DNA from: an uncultured Bacteroidales bacterium
Lineage (GTDB): Bacteria > Bacteroidota > Bacteroidia > Bacteroidales > Muribaculaceae
Assembly (NCBI GenBank): GCA_902785925.1
Contig: CADAAI010000001.1
Coordinates: 1 to 64,000 of the forward strand
Direction of reading: 5' to 3'
DNA length: 64,000 nt
Shown here piece by piece: positions 1 to 8,777 of the stretch (its first letter is position 1; each line of letters begins with the position of its first letter). The notes under the pieces were generated by a model. That model was not told where the DNA came from and did no database searches. It was given only the letters and a program-made list of their open reading frames with translations. Both the position numbers and the translations under genes were made by a program.

Positions 1-26
1 CGCGCAGCGCGTCCCAACTCAAAAAC

Positions 27-68
27 TGATAATTCAATGATAATTCACGGACAATTCACGGTAATTTG
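27..68. repeat. Short imperfect tandem repeat in leader region
   Basis: The word TGATAATTCA occurs at 27-36 and 38-47, followed by ACAATTCACGG and TAATTTG, giving about three degenerate copies of an 11-13 bp unit. It lies in the AT-rich stretch before the first gene. No gene is visible in bases 1-198; the only other signal is a -7 box TATCTTTG at 170-177. Function unknown. Confidence 0.35.
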
Positions 69-198
69 TGTAAAAAACCGTAGTAACCGCCATCTAATGA
101 AAATAATTAGAATTGTTTTTTATTGTTTGACAAAAAACTGACAACTAACAACTATTTACTATCTTTGTAACCACAAAAGAAAACACATTAATAATATT

Positions 199-639
199 AT
201 GAACAAGAAATCTTTACTATCAATCTTCGTGCTCCTGTGCGTCATTGCACTCACTGCATGCACTGGCAACGATGCCAAGAAGTTGCTCTTGGGCGACACC
301 GACAAGTACCACAACACTCCCAAGCAGGCAGTCGAGGAACTGTTCAACACCTTGCCTAGCCAGGGCAACATCCTTCGCCTGAAAGAGGCCGTTAAGTTCA
401 AAGAGAATGACAAACTCAGCGACTACCAGAAGGACGAGTTCTTCAATCAGCTAAAAAAGAAAAACTTCAAGGTAAAAGCCAAAAAAGAACGCACACATGG
501 CGATTACAAAAACGTCACTTGCTACATCACTCTGCCCGATGGCTCAACCGTTGAGAAAAAATTCCGCCTCATCAAGGAAGACGACGTGTGGAAAACTGAG
601 ATTGGCTTTAGCGAAATCCGCGATGCCATTTTCAAGTGA
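199..639 (+). CDS. Small secreted lipoprotein, DUF4878-like
   Basis: The 146-aa product begins with a lipoprotein signal peptide (MNKKS, a hydrophobic run, lipobox LTAC with the acylated Cys at residue 21), so it should be anchored on the periplasmic side or exported to the surface. The mature part is charged. It contains a helical segment around residues 40-70 (TPKQAVEELFNTL) and a small beta-rich C-terminal half with the pattern VTCYITLPDGSTVEKKFRLIKEDDVWK, read in two pieces. This resembles DUF4878/NTF2-like lipoproteins of Bacteroidales, in which a final Trp-containing strand closes the sheet. The gene stands alone: -7 box TATCTTTG at 170-177 and a strong hairpin terminator directly after it. 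No specific function can be assigned. Confidence 0.75.
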   Translation: MNKKSLLSIFVLLCVIALTACTGNDAKKLLLGDTDKYHNTPKQAVEELFNTLPSQGNILRLKEAVKFKENDKLSDYQKDEFFNQLKKKNFKVKAKKERTHGDYKNVTCYITLPDGSTVEKKFRLIKEDDVWKTEIGFSEIRDAIFK

Positions 640-671
640 TCGCTAATAATCTCATTAAGCTTATAGTCACA

Positions 672-701
672 ATAGTGCTGGCGAAATAACGCCAGCACTA
701 T
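672..701 (+). terminator. Hairpin terminator after the lipoprotein gene
   Basis: A perfect inverted repeat, AGTGCTGGCG at 674-683 and CGCCAGCACT at 690-699, with a 6-nt AT-rich loop, lies about 35 bp after the stop codon. It is followed by TATATATTT rather than a pure T run. Confidence 0.7.
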
Positions 702-799
702 ATATTTACACATCATGAGGCTTATCTCAATAAACATAACCATATTACCGATTAACAATCTAGTCCATGACTATTTTAACCAAACGGTAACATAACAAA

Positions 800-831
800 C
801 TTGGTGGAAAAGAGTTTTTTATCTACCTTTG
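800..831 (+). promoter_or_regulatory. Bacteroidetes-type promoter of the CPBP-like gene
   Basis: TTG at 801-803 and TACCTTTG at 824-831 are separated by 20 bp, matching the -33/-7 layout. The start codon follows 19 bp after the -7 box, so the leader is very short. Confidence 0.6.
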
Positions 832-850
832 CAATCACAATAGTTAACCA

Positions 851-1615
851 ATGGGCAAAGCACTTTTATATTTCCTTCTCTTCGTTGGCATCACACTGCT
901 CATGGTTGGATGCGGCACACTGCTTGCTGGCCTCATCATGAGTCAAGGCTTATATAGCGCTCTAGGCATTGACAAAGCCGAAGTGCTAGTCTATGTGGTG
1001 ATGGTGATGGGAATCTTGTGGACTGTCATCATATGCTGGCTATTCAGTCACTATAAATATGGCTCGCTATCATGGGGCATAATGAGCCTGAAACAACACG
1101 CCACAGTCCTACCAGTGAGTGCACTGCTTTTCTTGTCGGTCGATATTGTTGCATTTTGGTGTCATCACCTTTTGATGCCATTCAGCGAAGAATACGTCAT
1201 CAAGATGCAGCTGTTCCAGAGCCACCCATTCATGACACTTGTCACATTGCTGGTGATGTATGTCACCGTTCTAGTAGTGATGCTCAGTGGAGTGCTACGG
1301 CAACTGGCCAATGCTATGCGCCACAAGTGGATAGCCATGATTATAGTAGCGGTAGCATTATCTTTTCTTAATCTTGAAGAAGGCGGCTTGGCAGGTTTAG
1401 TCATGTTTGGATTTGCTGTTATATCAGGCTTAATCGAGTGCTGGCTTTACTTGCGCACTCGCAGCATATGGCCTTCGGTCGTTGGGCCAGTTGTGGGTGA
1501 CTATGTATTATGGATTGCCTTGAGCAACACTCCTCAATTATGGATGGGAGTAACAGGAATCGTGATGATCCCGTTATTACTATATTTACTGCAGCACAAA
1601 CTACTGCGCGACTGA
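851..1615 (+). CDS. Polytopic membrane protein, degenerate CPBP (Abi) family
   Basis: This 254-aa protein has about seven hydrophobic segments. Its last third follows the CPBP intramembrane protease layout: a motif-1 region (MLSGVLRQL), a motif-2 helix (VALSFLNL), and the family's typical YLRTRSIWPSVVG stretch before motif 3. The residues that define the active site are missing. The Glu-Glu of motif 1 (EExxxR) is Leu-Ser, the motif-2 His is Asn, and the motif-3 His is Pro or Gly. Known CPBP proteins process or bind membrane substrates; this one is unlikely to be a protease and could be a scaffold or receptor. It has its own promoter, and its 3' end overlaps the convergent response-regulator gene by 15 bp. 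A divergent member of another membrane family is possible. Confidence 0.6.
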   Translation: MGKALLYFLLFVGITLLMVGCGTLLAGLIMSQGLYSALGIDKAEVLVYVVMVMGILWTVIICWLFSHYKYGSLSWGIMSLKQHATVLPVSALLFLSVDIVAFWCHHLLMPFSEEYVIKMQLFQSHPFMTLVTLLVMYVTVLVVMLSGVLRQLANAMRHKWIAMIIVAVALSFLNLEEGGLAGLVMFGFAVISGLIECWLYLRTRSIWPSVVGPVVGDYVLWIALSNTPQLWMGVTGIVMIPLLLYLLQHKLLRD

Positions 1616-2302
1616 AAGCCTCAGCCCCACGCCTCTTACTGTGACAATACTCACGCTCGCATCGTCTGATAGCAGCTTACGCAGCTTATTAACAAAGACA
1701 TCCAGAGAACGCGACACAAAGTAGCTATATCGCTGATTCCAACAGCGGTTGGCCACTGCCTCACGTCTAACCACCTCATTTACATTTTCGGCAAGGATTT
1801 GCAGTATTTGAGCTTCACGTTGAGTTATAGTCCTGATTTCATTAGTAAAAGTGTCATGTAGCGTGGCATGGCTTGCATCAAAAACAAACCTTCCAATGTG
1901 ATAAAGATTCTTCTCCACATAACTACGGTTGCCTTCCTTGAGGCGTATCAATGCCTTGATGTGAGCATCAAGCTCCTCAGGGACAAAAGGTTTCTTGATA
2001 TAGTTGTTGATTCCAAGCCTAAAGCCTGCCTTTACATCGCTTGGTGAAGTCAATGCCGATGTGAATATTACAATTACTTCTTTATCGGTTTCTCTAATCC
2101 TCTCAACCATTTCGAAACCATCCATCACCGGCATATCAATATCGGCGACTATAACATCGGGGCGGCAGCTACTCCAAGCATTGAGGCCTTCTTCACCATT
2201 AGAGGCCGTTGTTACTTCATACCCTCCTATGATTTCCTCAAAACTAGTCTTCTCAATGTAGCTCAACGACTCATCGTCTTCAACAATCAACAACTTTATC
2301 AT
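1601..2302 (-). CDS. OmpR/RprY-like response regulator
   Basis: The 233-aa protein has an N-terminal receiver domain (residues 1-120) and a C-terminal winged-helix DNA-binding domain. In the receiver, the acidic pocket is VEDDE at 8-12, the phospho-acceptor is Asp54 in ADIDMPVMDG, the switch Ser/Thr is at 81-82 and the conserved Lys is at 104 (KKPF). The second domain (about 130-233) ends in the wing signature VRGVGLRL. It is the cytoplasmic output partner of the histidine kinase immediately upstream, whose stop codon overlaps its start by 4 bp (ATGA), implying translational coupling. The pair resembles the RprX/RprY systems of Bacteroides. The stimulus and targets cannot be read from the sequence. 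Confidence 0.9.
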   Translation of the reverse strand: MIKLLIVEDDESLSYIEKTSFEEIIGGYEVTTASNGEEGLNAWSSCRPDVIVADIDMPVMDGFEMVERIRETDKEVIVIFTSALTSPSDVKAGFRLGINNYIKKPFVPEELDAHIKALIRLKEGNRSYVEKNLYHIGRFVFDASHATLHDTFTNEIRTITQREAQILQILAENVNEVVRREAVANRCWNQRYSYFVSRSLDVFVNKLRKLLSDDASVSIVTVRGVGLRLSVAQ

Positions 2303-3225
2303 TCTAAAACTCTGTTTGGGAAAAACAAATTAAATTGAGTAAACTCTCCTCTACGGCTGTCGACGGTCACGCGTCCCTGGTGAGCAGCCATAACTTGATA
2401 GACATAATAGAGCCCTAGTCCAAAACCAGGCACATTGGCGGGAGAAGCGGCACGAGCATATTTATCGAAAACAAATGGCAACTCTTCACGTTTTATTCCT
2501 TGACCATTGTCACGCACAGTCACTCGTGTGAAATTATGCTCGGTCGACGACTCAACAACTATTTCAATCTCATCGCGACTATACTTCACTGCATTATCCA
2601 CAAGATTGACAAAAACCTCCTTTACAAACTCCCTATCGCCCCAAATGTGATGTGCATTCAACTTATAATTGACTATCATGCTTTTTTTGACACGTGCACG
2701 ATATTTTTCCAGCACATCTTCAATCATTGGACGCAACTCCACATCGCCCATCGATAGAATGAGATTTTGACTCTCTAGTTTAGATATGGATAGCAGTCGA
2801 TTGGTTAGCTCCAACAGATGCTCTGCCTCATTCTCTACCAGCACAAAGTACCGCTTTCTTATTTCTGGTTTTTCGTCTAGTTTTCCACTCTTCAACGCAT
2901 TCACACCCATGATAATTGATGAAAGAGGCGACTTCATGTGATGAATCATTGTCGAGGAGAAATCGCGACGTATGTCGTCTAACTTCTTTCTCTTCTCGGC
3001 AAATCTAATATGCTCAATAAGCCCCACGACAATCGCAACATCGGTAAACACCGAAGCAACTATCAACAACCAATTATCATAAAAGAACGCCACAAAACTA
3101 TCGGCAACATCATCCGAACCTCCAGTACTGTAAAGCATGAATGTGTGAGCCATCCATGCCACTTGCAACAGCATTACAGCCATCACTGCCACAGCCACTA
3201 TGATTCGGTAAATCTTACTTTTCAT
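2299..3225 (-). CDS. Sensor histidine kinase (RprX-like)
   Basis: The 308-aa membrane kinase has two N-terminal transmembrane helices (about 6-27 and 52-72) around a short periplasmic loop. A HisKA domain follows with the phospho-acceptor His95 in the H-box (IHHMKSPLSSI), and then an HATPase_c domain with an N-box (VNLVDNAVKYS), G1 (DNGQGI) and G2 (GFGLGLYY). The periplasmic loop of about 25 residues is too short for a classical sensor domain, so it may sense the membrane or a partner. I start it at the ATG at 3225. A longer reading from a TTG at 3234 would begin inside the -7 promoter box (3232-3239). With this promoter the mRNA would be nearly leaderless. It is co-transcribed with the response regulator. 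Confidence 0.88.
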   Translation of the reverse strand: MKSKIYRIIVAVAVMAVMLLQVAWMAHTFMLYSTGGSDDVADSFVAFFYDNWLLIVASVFTDVAIVVGLIEHIRFAEKRKKLDDIRRDFSSTMIHHMKSPLSSIIMGVNALKSGKLDEKPEIRKRYFVLVENEAEHLLELTNRLLSISKLESQNLILSMGDVELRPMIEDVLEKYRARVKKSMIVNYKLNAHHIWGDREFVKEVFVNLVDNAVKYSRDEIEIVVESSTEHNFTRVTVRDNGQGIKREELPFVFDKYARAASPANVPGFGLGLYYVYQVMAAHQGRVTVDSRRGEFTQFNLFFPNRVLE

Positions 3226-3231
3226 GATGTG

Positions 3232-3239
3232 CAAAGATA
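3232..3239 (-). promoter_or_regulatory. -7 box of the two-component operon
   Basis: Reading the minus strand, TATCTTTG (TAnnTTTG consensus) lies only 6 bp before the kinase ATG. No clear TTTG is found 19-21 bp upstream. The position rules out the upstream TTG as start codon. Confidence 0.5.
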
Positions 3240-3292
3240 ATCTTTTTTTCCTAGAAAAGTGACTGTTAACCTAATAATAACATTGCCTAACA

Positions 3293-3321
3293 TTGGATTA
3301 AGACACAATTTCCTACTTTCG
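3293..3321 (+). promoter_or_regulatory. Promoter of the large secreted protein gene
   Basis: TTG at 3293-3295 and TACTTTCG at 3314-3321 are 18 bp apart. The -7 element differs from TAnnTTTG at one position. The leader to the start codon at 3382 is about 55 nt. Confidence 0.45.
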
Positions 3322-3381
3322 CACCGCACTCACAATGCTTAACATCCATTTTCTAATATAACCATTTAATTAATTAAAAAA

Positions 3382-6348
3382 ATGAAACACAGAAAACTCT
3401 TACAACTAACACTGCTTGCATTAGTACCAGCAATTTTGCTGTCAATCACATCAAGCAGTTATGCTGCTGTCGTCAACACAGTACCCTACCAAGAGACGTT
3501 TGACAATGGCAACAGTTTCAACAATTTTATAGTACTCGATAACAATAGTGACGGTAGCACTTGGTCATGGTATAGCTACGACGAATGCGCACGTTATTAT
3601 TACAATAGCACCAACCAAGCCGACGACTGGTTGCTAACACCTCCCATCAGGCTTAATGCTGGCTCGACCTACAACCTTTCGTTTAATTACCGCCGAGGCT
3701 ATAGCGCAGGCGAGATTATGGAGGTAGCATTTGGCACAGGCGACAATCCTAGTAGTTACACAGTAGTTGCCGAGCCTTTTGAGGTAGTGTCGTCAAGTTA
3801 TGAAGAGTTCACTGCCGAACTAGTGGTCAATGAAACAGGCGACTATCGTGTGGGAATTCATGCCTTGAGCCCTGCCGACCTGTTCTACATCTGCGTTGAC
3901 GATATCAGCATTACTGCTGGTGCCAACCAAGCCGCAGCCGACGCTCCTAGCAATTTCACCTGCACTCCAGGAGCACAAGGAACCCTAACTGCCCACCTCA
4001 CACTTACCGCACCCACCACCAGCATCAATTCAGAGCCCCTTAATAGTCTCGAAAAAATCGACATCCTGTGCGACGAGCAGGTTGTTCACACCTTCACTTC
4101 TCCCTCTCCTGGTGCTTCACTAGAATGCGATATAACATTGCCCACCTCAGGACTAAAGACATTCAAAGCAATAGCCTATGTTGACAACAGTCCTGGCCGT
4201 GCAGCACAAGTTCAAGCCTACGTTGGCATCGACACTCCTCTCCCACCCACTAACGTTCGCCTTATCGACAACGGCAAGACTGTCACTATAGAATGGGATC
4301 CAAGTCCCAATGTTGGAAAAAATGGCGGCTATGTCTACGTTGACGCGCTGCTCTATAACGTTTATAATTACAGCGAAGATTTAATCGGTTCTGATCTTGA
4401 TGAGTTATCGCTTCTTGACGATGACATGGACACCGAAACTTATCCTTACTCACCCATGCAATACTATGTTACAGCCAAAAACGATATGGGCGAAAGCGAA
4501 TATGCCGAATCTCCATTTATCGCTGTTGGTGCTAAAATAGACCTTCCTGTTAGTGACTCTTTTGTCGGCGGATGGCAAGGTAATGAAGTGGGATGGTGGC
4601 TAAGCACCTACTTTGTTTATCCAGTTTGGTGGGCTTCATCAAGCATGTGCTACGACAATGACAATGGCGCTATGCAGTTGTGGGGAGGCGAAGGTGAATG
4701 TACCATCAACACGGGCAAACTGATGCTCGACAATGTTGACAATCCATATCTAACCTTTGCCTACTACACCTATCCTGGAAGCAACAACAAACTGGAAGTA
4801 ATAGGCTCAATGATGCAAAACAATGATATCGTTCTTTACACTATAGATGATTCAACACTAGACGGTGAGCCCAGATGGATAAAAGCCTATGTATCGCTAA
4901 GTGAAGTGAAGGAAGCCGACTACACCGTCATACGCTTCAAAGGCACATGCGCCAACGAAGAAGAAACACCATATATTGATGCTGTAGAAATCAAAGACCT
5001 TCTTGGACAAGACCTTAGCGCAATAATTAATGTTCCAGATGCTATAGGGGCAAACATCAACACACCAATAACAGTAACAGTAACCAACGAAGGTGGTGAG
5101 ACAAGCGGTGATTACACAGTAACTCTTTATTGCAATAATGAGGAAGCTGGCTCTATACAAGCAACACCATTAAACCGTGGAGAGGCTGCACAAATTGAAT
5201 TCTCCTACACTCCAAACATTATGCAAGTTGGACAGCTATCATTCTATGCCGTGGTAAACTATGATGCCGACCAAAATGTGGGAAACAACACCACTGGGGT
5301 TGAAAACATGACTGTAATGCCTAACACCGAACTGCCATCACCACAAAACGCACTTTTTACCCAAAACAATGGTGCCAGCACCATAATTTGGAACGAACCT
5401 CAACAAGATGAGACAGTTACCGAGAGCTTCGAGTCGATTGCACCATGGAACACCAATTTTGTAGGCTTATGGACACTAGTAGATCAAGACAAGGGATACA
5501 CTTGCTATATCAATGGTGTTGACCATCCTAACATGACTATTCCACAAGCTTACATTGTCTATAATCCAGAAGCAGCTGGTCTTGATTTAACCGAAAACTA
5601 CATGATTGCTCCTCACAGCGGCAGTCAGTTCCTGGGATGCTATGCGACTGACCTCGACATGTCGGACGGCAAACCCAACGATGATTGGCTCATTTCTCGC
5701 AGTCTCACTGGCGAGGCACAACAAGTTACATTGTGGGCCAAGAGTCTTTTCAATGAGTACCGCGAAAAGTTCGAGTTCCTATACTCCACAAGCGGCACCG
5801 AAATCTCCAATTTCACATTGTTACAGACTATCGATGAGGTTCCCGACCAGTGGACAGAATATAGTTTCTCGCTGCCCGAAGGCGCTAAACACTTTGCAGT
5901 GCGTTGCGTATCTAATGACAAATTATTGCTGATGCTCGATGATATCACATTCAAGCCTGAGCCTCTTGTAGTCATTGGCTACAACATCTACCTCAACGGC
6001 GATAAGATTGGACAAACCGATGCTGCTACATTAGAATACAACGCTGTCATGAAGGGAGATGACTACACGTATCAGATAACCGCCCTCTATGCCGAGGGAG
6101 AATCGTTACCCGTTGACGCCGAGGAAATCACAGCAATCAGCAACAGTAGCATTAATCAGGCTCGCATTCGCACACTGAACGGATGCATCTTGGTTGATGG
6201 TGCTGGCAATCAGCCAGTACGTGTTTACAGCATCAACGGCATCACTGTTTACGACAGCAAAGATGCTATGCAGCACACTATCATGGTAGATAAGGGTTTC
6301 TATATTGTGCAAGTGGGCAACAATAGCACTCGCGTTGTAGTAAAATAA
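3382..6348 (+). CDS. Large secreted adhesin-like protein with type IX-like C-terminal signal
   Basis: The 988-aa protein opens with a signal peptide (MKHRK, hydrophobic core, cleavage near SSYA at about 26-29). Next is a cleaved-adhesin / choice-of-anchor-J-like jelly roll (about 35-180, with YQETFDNG and DDWLLTPPI). Fibronectin-III-like modules follow (around 190-380, including PTNVRLIDNGKTVTIEWDPS), then a second jelly roll, a CARDB-like segment (around 540-640) and a third jelly roll containing DDWLISRSL and LLMLDDITF. The last 45 residues (VRVYSINGITVYD, then KGFYIVQVG and TRVVVK) match the type A sorting domain of the type IX secretion system. It is therefore probably exported to the surface. 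No catalytic motif is visible. It precedes the M6 protease gene. Confidence 0.75.
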   Translation: MKHRKLLQLTLLALVPAILLSITSSSYAAVVNTVPYQETFDNGNSFNNFIVLDNNSDGSTWSWYSYDECARYYYNSTNQADDWLLTPPIRLNAGSTYNLSFNYRRGYSAGEIMEVAFGTGDNPSSYTVVAEPFEVVSSSYEEFTAELVVNETGDYRVGIHALSPADLFYICVDDISITAGANQAAADAPSNFTCTPGAQGTLTAHLTLTAPTTSINSEPLNSLEKIDILCDEQVVHTFTSPSPGASLECDITLPTSGLKTFKAIAYVDNSPGRAAQVQAYVGIDTPLPPTNVRLIDNGKTVTIEWDPSPNVGKNGGYVYVDALLYNVYNYSEDLIGSDLDELSLLDDDMDTETYPYSPMQYYVTAKNDMGESEYAESPFIAVGAKIDLPVSDSFVGGWQGNEVGWWLSTYFVYPVWWASSSMCYDNDNGAMQLWGGEGECTINTGKLMLDNVDNPYLTFAYYTYPGSNNKLEVIGSMMQNNDIVLYTIDDSTLDGEPRWIKAYVSLSEVKEADYTVIRFKGTCANEEETPYIDAVEIKDLLGQDLSAIINVPDAIGANINTPITVTVTNEGGETSGDYTVTLYCNNEEAGSIQATPLNRGEAAQIEFSYTPNIMQVGQLSFYAVVNYDADQNVGNNTTGVENMTVMPNTELPSPQNALFTQNNGASTIIWNEPQQDETVTESFESIAPWNTNFVGLWTLVDQDKGYTCYINGVDHPNMTIPQAYIVYNPEAAGLDLTENYMIAPHSGSQFLGCYATDLDMSDGKPNDDWLISRSLTGEAQQVTLWAKSLFNEYREKFEFLYSTSGTEISNFTLLQTIDEVPDQWTEYSFSLPEGAKHFAVRCVSNDKLLLMLDDITFKPEPLVVIGYNIYLNGDKIGQTDAATLEYNAVMKGDDYTYQITALYAEGESLPVDAEEITAISNSSINQARIRTLNGCILVDGAGNQPVRVYSINGITVYDSKDAMQHTIMVDKGFYIVQVGNNSTRVVVK

Positions 6349-6356
6349 AAACCAAC

Positions 6357-6394
6357 AATTAAGTGGTTGATGGGCAACTATCAACCACTTAATT
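6357..6394 (+). promoter_or_regulatory. 15-bp perfect hairpin between the adhesin and protease genes
   Basis: AATTAAGTGGTTGAT at 6357-6371 pairs perfectly with ATCAACCACTTAATT at 6380-6394 around the 8-nt loop GGGCAACT. It starts 9 bp after the adhesin stop and ends 12 bp before the protease start. No T run follows, so it may be a weak terminator, an mRNA-stabilising 3' structure, or a translational control element of the protease. Confidence 0.55.
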
Positions 6395-6406
6395 CTAACT
6401 TACTAT

Positions 6407-8602
6407 ATGATGAAAAAATACAATATTTTTTTACTGTTTTTGTTCACAGCGCTGATTGCAACAGCCATCCCAGCCAAGCGTGGGGTGTGGCGAACTCTCC
6501 AGCTGAATAACGGCAAGACTGTTCAGGCACAATTATGTGGAGATGAGCATCTGCACTTCTTTGTGGACGCCCAAGGAGAGCGTTATGTTGCCGATGGGCA
6601 AAGCGGTTTGTACAAACCGGTCAACGAGCAGTTTTTAAAACAACGGCTAATGTGCAAACGCACAAGAAGCACGAAGGTTGCCACCAATTCCCTAAAGAAA
6701 ATTGGTGTTGTGGACAAGACTATTTTTCAAGGTACACAACGAGGCCTTATCATTCTTGTAGAGTTTGACAATAAAGAATTCCAACCCAATAACGATCAAG
6801 CATTTTGGAACCGTGTTGCCAACGAAGAAGGCTATAACGATCAAAATGGATTTAGAGGAAGCCTCCGTGACTATTTCCATGACCAAAGTTTTGGCCAATT
6901 CACTTTGGAGTTTGATGTTGTGGGCCCTGTGAGAATGCCGCATGACTATGCCTATTATGGCACTAACGATGACGAAGGCGAAGATCTCTACCCTGGTGAA
7001 ATGGTTGTCACTGCATGCACAGCAGTGGCCGATCAAGTGAATTATTCCGATTACGACTGGGACAACGATGGCGCAGTCGATCAAGTGTATATTCTTTATG
7101 CTGGGGAAGGAGAACATGAATCACTCGACGGCAACACAATATGGCCACATGCATGGACGCTCGAGGAATCGGATTATGGACAAGCCCTTGTCATTGACGG
7201 AGTAACCGTCAACTCTTATGCCTGTAGCAATGAGCTAAAGAGTGACGGCACGCACGAGGGAATTGGCACCATGTGTCATGAGTTCTCACACTGCATGGGT
7301 TTCCCCGATATGTACGATATTCTTTACTCAGGCAACTATGGAATGGGATGTTGGGATTTAATGAACGATGGAAGTTATGCTGGCGACGGATTTTGCCCTG
7401 TGGGATACACCGCCTATGAGAGAATGATGTGTGGATGGATGGAACCCATCGAACTGATTGGCGACACCATTATTAATAACATAGAACCATCTATCGATGG
7501 TGGCAACACTTACATCATTTACAACAAAGCTAATCGTGATGAATTCTACATGCTTGAACATCGTGCTCAAAAGAGTTGGGACACGTTCTTGCCTGCTCAA
7601 GGAATGCTTGTAACACACATCGATTTTGACTCAACTCTATGGGCTTGCAATGTTGTGAACACAATAGGTGATTTCAACAGTGTTTTCCCTGGGGTGAGCA
7701 ATGATCACCAGCGCATCACTATTGTACATGCCGACAATGACGACGATAGCAATTACTATAGTGCAATGACTGGTAGCTACTACAAAAAGACCGAAGACAC
7801 AGACCTCTATCCCTATCTACACAACGACAGTCTCTCTAACTATAGTACCCCACAAGCAATTCTCTATAACAAGAACCTTAATGGAAGACGCCTGCTTAAT
7901 GTTTCCATTAATGGTATTGAACGAGGTAATGATGGACTAATGTCGTTCAATTTTATAGATTTCTCCACAACTGTGCATGAGCCTCAACCAGGCGAACTCT
8001 TTTATGAATCATTCAATGGATGTAATGGCATTGGTGGCAACGACAGCATCTTCTCAGGAGGTTCTGTTGGAATAGGCACATTTATGCCCGACAATGAGGA
8101 TTGGATTGGACTAGCTATGGGTGGCGCCAACCAGTGTGTGAAATCAGGCACCAATACCAAGTCAGGAAAAATGACTACTCCAGAGTTTGATGTTGATAGT
8201 ATAGCCACGTTCAGTTTTCTTGCTGCGCCCTATGGCAACGATGGCACTAACCTGACTCTCAACATCAACGGCACTGCAAGCATCACTCCCACATCCTTCA
8301 CGCTTGTAAAGGGACAATGGACTCAATGTGTTGCCACTATCACAGGAAGTGGAACTGTCACTGTTGACATAATACCAGTGAAACGCATGTTCCTCGATGA
8401 GGTAATGGCATTTGCACCTGTAAGTGCCATTTATGGCGATGTCAATCACGACGGTTATGTTAATTCGGCTGATGTGACTGCTCTCTATAACTATTTACTC
8501 AATAACGATAGCACTGGCATCGCAAATGGTGACATCGATGGTGATGGATTCATCACGAGTGCCGACGTGACAGCCATTTACAACATCTTGCTCAACAATT
8601 AG
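6407..8602 (+). CDS. Secreted M6-family metalloprotease with dockerin-like tail
   Basis: The 731-aa product has a signal peptide (MMKKYNIFLLFLFTALIATAIPA), a propeptide-like region to about residue 100, and a catalytic domain. That domain carries the zinc motif HEFSHCMGFPD, with ligands His291 and His295, catalytic Glu292 and a third ligand at Asp301. This is the HExxHxxGxxD form of immune-inhibitor-A-type (M6) peptidases. A beta-sandwich follows (about 525-670). The last 56 residues are a double calcium-loop dockerin-like module. It should act outside the cell on proteins; substrate unknown. The second ATG (6410) is an equally possible start. It lies 58 bp after the adhesin gene and may be co-expressed with it. 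Confidence 0.85.
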   Translation: MMKKYNIFLLFLFTALIATAIPAKRGVWRTLQLNNGKTVQAQLCGDEHLHFFVDAQGERYVADGQSGLYKPVNEQFLKQRLMCKRTRSTKVATNSLKKIGVVDKTIFQGTQRGLIILVEFDNKEFQPNNDQAFWNRVANEEGYNDQNGFRGSLRDYFHDQSFGQFTLEFDVVGPVRMPHDYAYYGTNDDEGEDLYPGEMVVTACTAVADQVNYSDYDWDNDGAVDQVYILYAGEGEHESLDGNTIWPHAWTLEESDYGQALVIDGVTVNSYACSNELKSDGTHEGIGTMCHEFSHCMGFPDMYDILYSGNYGMGCWDLMNDGSYAGDGFCPVGYTAYERMMCGWMEPIELIGDTIINNIEPSIDGGNTYIIYNKANRDEFYMLEHRAQKSWDTFLPAQGMLVTHIDFDSTLWACNVVNTIGDFNSVFPGVSNDHQRITIVHADNDDDSNYYSAMTGSYYKKTEDTDLYPYLHNDSLSNYSTPQAILYNKNLNGRRLLNVSINGIERGNDGLMSFNFIDFSTTVHEPQPGELFYESFNGCNGIGGNDSIFSGGSVGIGTFMPDNEDWIGLAMGGANQCVKSGTNTKSGKMTTPEFDVDSIATFSFLAAPYGNDGTNLTLNINGTASITPTSFTLVKGQWTQCVATITGSGTVTVDIIPVKRMFLDEVMAFAPVSAIYGDVNHDGYVNSADVTALYNYLLNNDSTGIANGDIDGDGFITSADVTAIYNILLNN
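8432..8599 (+). other. Dockerin-like C-terminal module of the M6 protease
   Basis: Residues 676-731 hold two calcium-loop/helix repeats, GDVNHDGYVNSADVTALY and GDIDGDGFITSADVTAIY, each with the DxNxDG...D ligand pattern of type I dockerins. The same module, with the same spacing and the intervening LLNND, ends two other proteins in this window (13830-14006 and 21405-21572). Confidence 0.8.
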
Positions 8603-8648
8603 GGACTAAGACGGGTTAGTAATATTAGGTACAGTAGAATATTGATAA

Positions 8649-8690
8649 AGTACCACTATGACCGATGAGCCATAGTGGTACTGACATTTT
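8649..8690 (+). terminator. Terminator after the M6 protease
   Basis: AGTACCACTATG at 8649-8660 pairs with CATAGTGGTACT at 8671-8682, a perfect 12-bp stem with a 10-nt loop, followed by GACATTTTG. Confidence 0.7.
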
Positions 8691-8777
8691 GTCGCAAAAC
8701 AACAATTAAATACCTGAAATTCTGTCATTTATCTTCCACAAAACCCATTGGCATTGTCTTTGCAAAACAATTGTTAG

